In this document: piece after piece, positions 49,975 through 60,000 of the stretch
Position numbering within the stretch: the stretch's first letter is position 1
Layout of the letters: each line of letters starts with the position of its first letter
DNA from: Quercus robur
Taxonomy: Eukaryota > Streptophyta > Magnoliopsida > Fagales > Fagaceae
Assembly: GCF_932294415.1 (NCBI RefSeq)
Contig: NC_065536.1
Coordinates: 7,562,474-7,626,473, forward strand
Direction: 5' to 3'
DNA: 64,000 nucleotides
The notes under the pieces: generated by a model
What the model saw: the letters and a program-made list of their open reading frames with translations, nothing else
Databases searched by the model: none
Told to the model about the DNA's origin: nothing
Program-made: the position numbers and the translations under genes

Positions 49975-50359
49975 AAACCCCGGCCAGCCTCTGCATTTGT
50001 TTTTAGTTTAATGATTACCTAGTTTCTCTTTTATTTTGAAAACTTTATAGTTTGCTTGTAGTTGAACCTGTTGAACACATATATGAAATTCTTTTCTTCC
50101 TCTTTCCTTTTGATTACATGTTAGTTGCCCTCGTCGATACTTACTATTGTTACGGACCTTATGATTTTTGAACTAGTTATCTTAATAAGTATGAATAGTT
50201 ATGCATACGATATATTTAGAATCATGTTTCGGAATGCTAGCTCACCCGCACCCATAGGGCATTGAACTCGTGTCTGAACCTCCTTCAGTGGAGATATAGC
50301 CATCATCCGAGATGTCCTGTGTGTTGTTAGGTCCAACTTGGTATCCAGATTTAGCTTTT

Positions 50360-50813
50360 AAGTAGTTGGTTTCCCCATAGGTTTGAGTCCGAGGACCATG
50401 CAATACCTTGGTTCTGTCCAAAACTTAGCTTTTTAAGTAGTTGGTTTTCCCATAGGTTTGAGTCCGAGGACCATGCAATACCTTGGTTCTGTCCAAAACT
50501 TAGCTTTTTTAAGTAGTTGGTTTCCCCATAGGTTTGAGTCCGAGGACCATGCAATACCTTGGTTCTGTCCAAAACTTAGCTTTTTAAGTAGTTGGTTTCC
50601 CCATAGGTTTGAGTCCGAGGACCATGCAATACCTTGGTTCTGTCCAAAACTTAGCTTTTTTAAGTAGTTGGTTTCCCCATAGGTTTGAGTCCGAGGACCA
50701 TGCAATACCTTGGTTCTGTCCAAAACTTAGCTTTTTTAAGTAGTTGGTTTCCCTATAGGTTTAAGTCCGAGGACCATGCAATACCTTGATTCTGTCCAAA
50801 ACTTAGCTTTTTT
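50360..50813 (-). repeat. 75/76-bp tandem array, six copies
   Basis: Units begin AAGTAGTTGGTTTCCCCATA on the plus strand at 50360, 50435, 50511, 50586, 50662 and 50738. Spacings are 75, 76, 75, 76 and 76, with a truncated unit at 50814. It is the complement of the array at 35801 (GGACAGAACCAAGG, CCTCGGACTCAA, GGGGAAACCAACTACTT), which uses an 81-bp unit. Confidence 0.93.
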
Positions 50814-51017
50814 AAGTGGGGGGGATTAGCCCCTCGGCCAAGCCCCTAGAACCATCCGCGCTACTGACGCTTCGAAGCGTAGCCCCTAATGGAAAAATGT
50901 AGCCCTTAATGGAACTTTATGTTAGAATACTACAACGGGCTGTTGGAAGTGATGAGGGGACTTTCTCGACCTACTGCCTGTGCCAACACACAAGCCTTTC
51001 CTACAGACGGTGCCAAT

Positions 51018-51786
51018 TGTAAGGACTCAATTTGTAACGACCACAAAATGATATTGGGTTCGCACGTAAAAAAGCCCAAACAATATAATTTGTAAAGCGT
51101 GGGTTTGAAAGGCTAGGCCTTGGTCACTGAACGGTGGTTGGTCATGGTGCTCATAGCGATTTGCACAAGGATGAATCTGACGTGTTTAATAATAATCTAT
51201 TCCGGTATGTCATGAATGGCTCCGGTCCTTAGACCTCGTCCAAGGAGCTTTCTGTTCTTGTTATTCTCCCCTGTTTAGGACTCCATCATCTGGGAGCCCC
51301 CCCCCCCCCTTTTGGCGCACAAGTCTTTACATTATATAGCTCTTCTCGGTTGATCCTAACCCTTCACCTGTTTATCAGGCAGGTTCCTATTCGAATACCT
51401 ATCCCATCAGCCGCCTCCCCTTGCTTTTTGTTAGTTGCATTAACCGAAGTCACACTGTTCAGGCGTCTTTTCTCATTAATATGGCTAGGACGTTTGTGGG
51501 CGCATTCAATGCGGAGGTGACGTATTTACCTTGAACCACTCCCACTCTGTACCCCCATGTGGGTCCCATTCTACTCACCTCTTCTTCTGAGGGCATTTTG
51601 GAGGCAGCCTTCGATGAGATGTCGCTCTTCCCTTTGAAGTCTTGGGATGCCGAGGACATGGTCATCCTCAGCTATGTCTCTAGGCTATTTGGCCTTTCCC
51701 TACTCGTCCTCGGCAACTACCCTCCTCGGCGCGGGCCCTGGGCCTTAATGGAGAGTGGGTCGGGTCGTAAGTTCTCTGGCCCCACA
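51018..51786 (-). repeat. 5' LTR of the 45942-51786 element
   Basis: 769 bp, similar to the copy at 45942 with scattered substitutions and a longer C-run (about 51298-51310). The LTR contains open frames on both strands that are not genes. Confidence 0.9.
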
Positions 51787-51791
51787 ATATG

Positions 51792-52040
51792 GGTTTGAAT
51801 TAATTAATATTGAATTTAATTGGGAAATCTAATGTATTCAATCTAAAGAACTATATCCTCTATCTTGTGTGTGTTTGTTTCTCAAAAAAAAATCCATTCT
51901 AATATTTGTCAAATAGTATTCAATTTTATCTTTAATTTATTATGATTGTTCAACAGAATATTGTTAAGGTCACCTAATATTTTAAAGCATATTATGCATT
52001 TATACCAAGTTTTCCTATTAAAATAAATTATATGATGTTC

Positions 52041-52075
<35 letters not shown>

Positions 52076-53112
52076 TTAGATCTCATTTTTAATAGTTTTC
52101 TAGTGTATCATACGAGTTAGCGACAAGTAAGATATAAAAATGGAGACGTAGTAATAAATTTTGCTACCCTATCATTGGGCCATATCATCTACTTATTTTC
52201 AACTTCTTATTTCTCTTTCTAAACTTTTCTTCTCCCTATTTTAATAATTAATTAAAAAAAATTTCTTCTTCCTATTAGTCCATACCTTCTGTTAGTTTGT
52301 TACACTTCTTCCAACTTTTTTCCTCATCCTTTGCCTTTATCTAGCCACTATTTTCTACTTTACCATTACATTTCCTCCATCATTTCCTCTTTCTTATATT
52401 TTGACTCTTCTTCTCCCTATCTTATTTTGTATAAATTTGAAATCATTTCTTCCATCCAATCCATATTTTTCCCACAAAATGTAAGTACTCTCTCTCACTT
52501 TCTCCCTATTTTTTTACTTTCTTATAGTGAATTTTTGTTCTTTTTTATAACTCTAATTTAGGTTGATTGGTTTTTGTTTTTATTTATTTATTTATTTTTA
52601 TAGGTGTTTTGGTATTGTGCCTACCAATGTTTGAGTAATAAATTATTATAAAATCTATCTTCTATTCCTTTGTTTTCATTTTAATTTTAGTTAAAATAAT
52701 ATTGTAATTTCGTGGTGAGTTTTAATTAATGATAATTTTCTTATTCTTTAAGATATGAGAAAATTTAATAATAAATTTGAAACTTGTAAAGTTTAGTGGT
52801 ATATTAGGCAAATATAATATACTATAACAGAAGTTATAATGATATATTTCTATTGCATTCTCTGAACATGGCGGTACCTGTCAATAATAGAATATTCCTC
52901 ACAAAAAATTCAAGTTGCACTATTCAAATGTCAACCTTAAGTAAAAATGCAAGGATATAATGCATTTCTAATGAACTTTATCTGTGTCAAAGAAAGAGTA
53001 TGATTAACAAGATAAGCAATCTGGGTTTCATCAACAGCAAAAGGGAAAAAAAAATATACGCAGACACACTGAGATCAACACTCTTTTAAGCAGTAATTTA
53101 CAAGTCAACATA
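51792..53112. other. Intergenic AT-rich DNA with a Helitron-end remnant
   Basis: A (TA)n stretch lies at about 52045-52073. Just after it, GTGTATCATACGAGTTAGCG continuing ACAAG (52104-52127) resembles the Helitron 3' end at 19644-19671 (hairpin then TTAGCGACTAG) with a decayed stem and CAAG for CTAG. No gene seen in the rest. Confidence 0.5.
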
Positions 53113-53425
53113 TGATGGAAAGCCACGCAAGAGTCCTAGAAAGCCTCAACCTAATACTAAATACCTGGCTATTCTTGGAGATAAGAATAACAAGAGTCCT
53201 GCTGCTGTGCAGGAGGAGCTGATGCAGAAATCTTAGGAGTTTGAATTCAAATTGCTTCTTATCTTTATCTTTAATTTATCTTATCCTTAGTTTGAATGTT
53301 GAAGTAGTTGATTATTTAAATAAACGATGTAGGTAGTAGGCTAATTATTGATGAATTTAGAATTGCTTGTGGTTTGTCTTCCACCCAAAGGAAGTCATTT
53401 ATCAATTCCAACTTTGTTTCCATCA
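53113..53425 (+). repeat. 5' LTR of the decayed Ty3/gypsy element
   Basis: 313 bp with inverted ends TGATGGAAA ... TTTCCATCA, directly followed at 53428 by the primer-binding site. No 3' LTR in the window because the element is interrupted at 56508. Confidence 0.75.
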
Positions 53426-53427
53426 AC

Positions 53428-53440
53428 TTGGTATCGGAGC
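53428..53440 (+). other. Primer-binding site (initiator Met tRNA type)
   Basis: TTGGTATCGGAGC, one base off TGGTATCAGAGC, the usual complement of the initiator-tRNA 3' end. It lies 2 bp after the LTR and just before the gag ATG at 53441. Confidence 0.8.
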
Positions 53441-56400
53441 ATGGCCACCAACAAGGATCGAATTGAAGAACTAGAGTCAGACATGCAAGAGCTAAAGGAG
53501 AGTGTGCAGAAGATGACGACTGAGTCTCAAGATCTGGGCTCCTCTATACGTAAACTCAAGGAGCTATTGTCTCAATCTCGGGACAAATCAGCTTCTCATT
53601 CATCTTCGAAGCCAGAGGAACCAAAGTCGTCAACACACAGTGGGGAAAGACTTTCCCAAACATCTAGGGTTAGAAGTGCAGTGAATAATCAACCTTGGCC
53701 TACCAAGCTGGACTTTCCACGGTACTCAGGAGATGAACTAATAGTATGGCTTGATCGCATGATGCAATATTTTGACTACCAAGGAACACGAGAAGAACGT
53801 AAAGTGGTCTTGGCTGCTTTTCATTTGGAAGGGGAAGGAAATCAATGGTGGCAGTGGCTAAAGAAGGTGTATCGTGAGGAGAACAAGGTGGTTACTTGGG
53901 AAAAATTCAAAAAGGAGTTGTTGGTCTAATTTAGGCCAACCGAGGCAGATGACTTTGATGAAGCTTTGTCCTGAATATGTCAAAATGGGACACTTAGGGA
54001 GTACCAACGGGAGTTTGAAAGGCTTGCTAATCGTGTTGATGGTTGGCCATAAAAGGCATTGGTGGGGGCATTTATGGGTGGATTGAAGGAAGACATTGCT
54101 TCAGAAATTTGAATGTTCAAACCAAAAACACTCTCTGAGGCCATAGAGTTGGCTAGAATCAAGGATGAGAGCACGAACAAGCAATGACGACAAAACAAGG
54201 TTGGCAACCCACAAACAAGCTCGACAACCAAGTCAGTATAGGAGACCATTTCTTCTAACACAATTGGGTCAGCGGGGCGAGCAACTGGGATTGGAGGTAC
54301 TGGATCTAGAGGCACCAGAAAAATTTCTTGGGAAGAAATGCAAAAACGAAGAGAGAAAGGGCTATGCTTTAGTTGCAATGAGAAATACACACCGGGGCAT
54401 CGCTATGCAGCCTCACAAGCTCTCCTTATTGAAGTCTGTCCACAACAAGAATTCATAGAGGAGTCCTTTAACAAGCTAGAGGAAGGAGTTGTGGAGAATC
54501 ATGAGGACTGTAATGAAGAAGCTCCGCTCATTTCCCTACATGCAATTGCAGGTTGCTCAAGCCCTCGAACCATGCGAGTCAAGGCCAGGATCGAGAAGAG
54601 AGAGCTGGTTATCCTTATTGACAGTGGGTTAACTCATAACTTCGTGGATCAAAAGCTGACCCATTCACTTGGATTGACTGTCACGCCCATTACAAAGTTC
54701 ATTGTGAAGGTTGCAAATGGAGAAAGCCTAGTCTGCAAAGAAAGGTATGAGCAAGTTTCCATTACTGTCCAAGGATTTAAATTTTCCACTACTTTGTATT
54801 CTTTACCACTCAATGGACCAGATTTGGTATTAGGTATACAATGGTTGGAGTTGTTAGGACCAGTAGAGTGTGATTGGAAGAAAATGACAATGAAATTCCT
54901 ATGGGAGGGTGTGTCATATGTCATCAAATCCTCCTCTGTTAACCCCATTCAGGAGGTGGCAATGCAAAGGTTTGAACGAGATGTGCAAGCTGGTGGGGAG
55001 TTATTTGCTATCATGCAGAAGGGTGAAGACCATGTTGGAGGTTCTACTGTTCCAACAGAGATACAACCCTTACTTCAAGAATTTCATCAGGTGTTGGAAG
55101 AACCTAGAACACTACCTCCTTCTAGAGAATTTGACCATCGGATTCCATTAAAAGAAGGGACTGCACCAGTCAATGTGAGACCTTACCGCTATGCTCATTT
55201 CCAAAAGAATGAAATTGAGCGGCAAGTGAAGGAAATGTTAGCCACAGGATTGATCCGTCCAAGCAACAGTCCATTTTCTTCACCCATCTTATTAGTAAAG
55301 AAGAAAGATGGGTCCTGGCGGTTTTGTATTGATTATCGTGATCTAAATACAGTGACAATCAAAGAACGATTTTCGATTCCGACAGTGGATGATATGTTGG
55401 ATGAGCTTCATGGCGCAATGTATTTTACAAAGTTGGACCTTCATGCAAGTTACCATCAGATTCGTGTTCATCCCGAAGACATTCATAAAACAGCCTTCTG
55501 CACTCACAGTGGTCATTACGAATATCTAGTGATGCCTTTTGGGCTTTGTAATGCCCCATCCACTTTTCAAGCTATTATGAATTCCATATTCCAGCCATAC
55601 TTACGGAAGTTCTTGTTGGTTTTCTTTGATGACATATTGATTTATAGCAAAGGGTGGGAGGAGCATGTAGCACAACTTCAAAAGGTTCTTGAGGTCCTCA
55701 ACAGCCATCAGTTCTTTATTAAGCCATCCAAATGTGTATTTGGAGCTCGTGAAGTTGAATATTTGGGTCATGTGATCTCAAAAGAGGGTGTGCGCGTGGA
55801 CAATCGGAAAATTGAAGCCATGCAAAGCTGGCCCAGGCCACGAAATGTCACAGAGCTACGTGGGTTTCTTGATCTCACCGGGTATTACCGCAAGTTCGTA
55901 CGACATTATGGACTTACTGCAGCACCATTGACTGACTTGTTGAAGAAAGGGAACTTTGGTTGGAATTCAAAGGCAGATGAGGCATTTGAAAAACTCAAAC
56001 GTGCCATGGTGACTACTCCGATGTTGGCTCTACCAGATTTCACAAATGTTTTTATTATTGAAACAGATGCCTCCGACTATGGGATTGGGGCTGAGTTAAG
56101 TCAAAAGGGACAATCCATTGCTTATTTAAGCAAGGCATTGGGTCCATCTAGACGGGCATGGTCGATTTATTCTAAGGAGATGCTGGCAATTATGGAGGCA
56201 GTCAAGTTGTGGCGACCTTACTTGTTGGGGAGAAAATTTTAGATATGGACTGATAAAAAAAGCTTGAAGTTCCTATTAGAATAGAGAGTGGTTACACCGG
56301 AACAACAGAAATGGGTAGCAAAGTTAGTGGGATTCAACTATGAAATTAAGTATCGGCCTGGTAAAACCAACGCAACAGCAGATTCATTGTCAAGGTTGAC

Positions 56401-56507
56401 CGATAGACCGCTACTTGCTGCTATTATTGATTGCTATGGAGCAAGCCAGCCACAGTTTGATATTTGGGAGGAAATCAAGCAAGCCAACACTGAAGAACCA
56501 TACTTAA
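53441..56507 (+). pseudogene. Ty3/gypsy gag-pol, one frame with eight stops, truncated by an insertion
   Basis: From MATNKDRIEELESDMQELK at 53441 a single frame runs to 56507 with no frameshift but eight stops: 53927, 53972, 54050, 54110, 54185, 54239, 56240 and 56282. Domains in order are gag (FHLEGEGNQWWQWLKKVYRE), a zinc knuckle (CFSCNEKYTPGHRY, last Cys changed), protease (LIDSGLTHNFVD) and reverse transcriptase (KDGSWRFCIDYRDLN, KLDLHASYHQI, FFDDILIYS). RNase H follows (IIETDASDYGIGAEL to YRPGKTNATADSLSRL). The integrase is not present; the 56508 element interrupts the frame before it, so it should lie beyond the right edge. Lineage within Ty3/gypsy is not settled without the integrase or chromodomain. 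The copy cannot make protein. Confidence 0.9.
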
Positions 56508-56984
56508 TGACGGGAATGACGACTCTACATCCCACTGACGAAGATAACAGTATGGACGGGAGAGTCATCCATGACGAGGTAATCAGAAACAACGAAGAAA
56601 GCCATCATCACTGACGAAGGCAGGGAGTTATTCAATGCAGTCAATCAATGATCCAAGCAGTTACCAAATCGACCAAGCAGACCGTTGAAGAGCCTCTTAA
56701 AAGTCTCATTACTGACCAGGTGCGTTACAAAAGAAGGCATTAACAGCCTCAACGGCTAGCCCTTAAAGCTTCAGGTATAAAACTTTCATACGACCAACAG
56801 AAGAAGATATATGCAAAAATACTCTGAAACTATCTTTGATTCCTTTATTGTGTTTAATTGTGATCCTAACTTTGGCATCGGAGACTTTGTGGCAGGCGCC
56901 ACACCGGTGTCCTTCGTTGAGCAAATCTTCACATTCCACGAGTGATTCCATCTGCTCACTCACTGACGGATTTGTGTTCCATCA
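56508..56984 (+). repeat. 5' LTR of the Tat-type element
   Basis: 477 bp, TGACGGGAATGACG... to ...GTGTTCCATCA. The left flank is ...CTTAA (56503-56507) inside the RNase H/linker codons of the older element, so CTTAA is the expected target duplication. The 3' LTR is beyond the window. Confidence 0.8.
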
Positions 56985-56985
56985 G

Positions 56986-57003
56986 TTTGGCGCCGTCTGT
57001 GGG
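56986..57003 (+). other. Primer-binding-site-like sequence of the Tat-type element
   Basis: TTTGGCGCCGTCTGTGGG, one base after the LTR. The same core, with small changes, follows the LTRs at 2826, 34944 and 51018. Confidence 0.75.
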
Positions 57004-57060
57004 AACGAGTTTTCAGATTTACATTCGAAAACGTAGTTTCCATCAATTCACCATATCCAG

Positions 57061-60000
57061 ATGGAATCCAACCCAGATTCAACGACCTTGGCCCAGCAAG
57101 TTCAAGTCCTGGCAGCTACCATTGAGGAACTCACCAGGCAGAACCAGGAAATGAAGCTGCGGCTCCAACAGGTTCAACAAGCTCAACAGGAAGAAAACCG
57201 GTCCAAGGGTAACACAGAGGGAGAGGGGGATAGCCAACAGAGGGAAACCCCCCGGAGACCAACTACTCCGGACGAACAGAACTCAGATCTTCTTCGAGAA
57301 ATGAGGAAAGAGATGGACGAACTAAGGAGCGCTATCAAGGAAAAGACAGACCGGAGTGTAGACAAGATGGTAAGGGCTACAGATTCGCCCTTCACTGCTG
57401 CGATACTTGATTGCCCCGTGCCGTCAAAGTTTCGCCTGCCTCAATTAGAACCATTCGACGGACTCAAGGACCCTCAGGATCATCTTAATACCTTTAAGAC
57501 GACTCTGGGCCTTCAGCAACCACCTGACGAGATATTGTGTTGTTCCTTCCCTACGACTCTCAAAGGAGCTGCAAGAGAGTGGTTTACTAAGTTGCCAAAC
57601 TCGTCCATAGACAACTTCGATCAGCTAAGTAGTGCTTTCCTGCGTCACTTCATAGGAGGACAACGCCCAAGGAGACCAGTAGATTACTTACTCACCATAA
57701 GACAGGGAGAGAAGGAGACTTTGAGGTCATATGTCAAGCGATTCACCCGGGAAACTCTAGAGGTGGACGAAGCTGATGACAAGGTGCAACTGACGACCTT
57801 CAAGGCAGGGTTGAAATCCAGAGACCTTGTAGCCTCTCTTGCCAAAAACCCCCCGAAGACAATGGCTGAGATGCTCCTGAAGGCCCAAAAATACATGAAC
57901 GCGGAAGACGCTCTAGCTGCCATAAAAGATACCGAGAGGCTAGGAGACAAGTCCAAGAGGGAAGACGACCGCAGAGGGCAAAAGAGAGACAGACCAGAAC
58001 GTCGGAACAATGACGGGAATAGAAGGAGAGATGACAAAAATCCTCGTCAGGTAAAATTTACTCCTTTGGTTATGCCTGTTGACAAGATTTTCACGCAGAT
58101 CAAGGACGAGCATTATCTCAAATGGCCCAGGCCATTACACTCGTCCCCCAACGTACGTGACAATAACAAGTATTGCCGGTTCCACAGAGACCACGGCCAC
58201 AACACAGAAGATTGCAGAGACCTGAAGGAACAAATAGAGGAGTTAATACGGAAAGGAAAGTTGCAGAAATATGTAAAGAAAGGAGAATACAACAAGTTCA
58301 GAGACGACAACAGGACCCAAAATGAATCCTTCACTCGGGATGACGACCATACGTCCCAACCTCCACGCAAAGTGATCGTGGAGATAAACACGATCACGGG
58401 AGGACCGATCTCAGGAGGGTCATTCAGATCACTTAGAAAAGCATACCACAGACAGGTAAACAGCGTCCACGCCATTCCTCCGTCCAAGTACCAACGAACA
58501 TACCAAGATATGTCCTTTAATGAAGGAGACGCTAGGGGAGTGAAGCAGCCTCACAACGATCCCCTGGTCATAGTGCTGAATATAGAAGGGTTCACTACCA
58601 GAAGGATCCTTGTTGATAACGGGAGCTCAACGGATATCATCTACCTCCCAGCCTTCCAGCAGTTGAAGTTAGATCCAAAAAGGCTTCGTCCATTCGACTC
58701 TCCGCTTGTCAGTTTCAGTGGAGACAGGGTCTACCCCAGGGGTATAGTAACTCTGACGGTGACAACAGGGACCTATCCGTTACAGCTGACCAAACAAGTA
58801 GATTTCCTGGTTGTAGATTGCCCCTCGTCCTACAATGTCATCATTGGGAGGCCTACCCTAAACAAGTGGAAGGCAGCAACGTCAATTTACTGTTTGAAGG
58901 TGAAATTCCCAACAGACGATGGTGTGGGGGAAGTGAAGGGTGATCAGGTCCTGGCAAGGGAGTGCTACCAGGCCGTACTGGCCAGAAAGGAGAACCACAC
59001 GTGGACGATAGAAGAAAAAGAGGAAGACGGAGTGGAGATCCTGGAAGCAGTGGAATTGGTAGAAGGAAATGCGGACAGGACAACCAGGATAGGGACGACG
59101 CTAAGCCCTGAGATGAGAGCGAGACTCATAAAGTTCCTTAAAGGGAATCTTGATGTCTTTGCATGGAGTCACGAGGACATGCCAGGCATATCTCCAGAGA
59201 TCATCCAGCATCGACTGAATGTGGACCCCAACAGGAAGCCCGTTCAGCAACGACGAAGAACTTTCGCTCCAGAGCGAGATCAGGCAGTAGCAGAGGAGGT
59301 AACCAAACTCTTGACGGCTGGGTTCATCCGGGAGGTATACTACCCAGAATGGCTCGCCAACGTCGTCCTGGTAAAGAAACCAAATGGAAAGTGGAGAATG
59401 TGTGTAGACTTCACCGACCTGAATAAAGCATGCCCAAAGGACAGCTTCCCTCTACCAAGGATAGACCAGCTCGTGGACTCTACCGCTGGACACAAGTTAT
59501 TGGCGTTCATGGATGCCTTCTCAGGGTACAACAAGATAAAGATGGCTGAAGAAGACCAGGAGAAGACCGCCTTCATCACCAGCCAGGGACTCTATTGTTA
59601 CAAGGTGATGCCTTTTGGGTTGAAAAATGCTAGAGCTACATATCAGAGGATGGTAAACAAAATGTTCAACCAACAAATTGGCAGAAACATGGAGGTATAC
59701 GTAGACGATATGCTCGTCAAGAGTAAGGAAGAGCTCGCTCATCTGGACGACCTGGAGGAGACTTTCGCAACACTGAGAAAACACCAGATGAAGTTGAATC
59801 CAAACAAATGTGTTTTTGGGGTAGCCTCGGGAAAATTCTTGGGATTCATGGTGTCTCAGAGAGGAATAGAAGCCAATCCAGAAAAAGTACAAGCTATCAT
59901 TGACATGGCCCCACCCAAGACCGTCAAGGATGTACAAAAACTTACAGGCAGGATAGCAGCTCTAAATAGGTTCGTCTCTAGGGCCACAGACAAATGCCTG

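Larger units (their letters stand above)
45942..51786 (-). mobile_element. Non-autonomous Tat-like LTR retrotransposon, 5.8 kb
   Basis: LTRs at 51018-51786 (5' on the minus strand) and 45942-46705 (3'), with the duplication ATATG at 45937-45941 and 51787-51791. Read on the minus strand the order is LTR, primer-binding-site-like ATTGGCACCGTCTGTAGG (51017 down), tandem array (50813-50360), a region whose only long coding sense is on the opposite strand (49974-47244), then the 3' LTR. There is no gag, RT or integrase. By eye the LTRs differ at roughly 30 positions, so it is older than the 34944 element. The same order of parts occurs in that element and downstream of pol in the 56508 element. 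Confidence 0.9.

Noticed and set aside
50351..50723. Minus-strand repeat proteins over the 75/76-bp array
   Set aside because: Frames switch between units as the period is not a multiple of three; no initiation context and no known domain.
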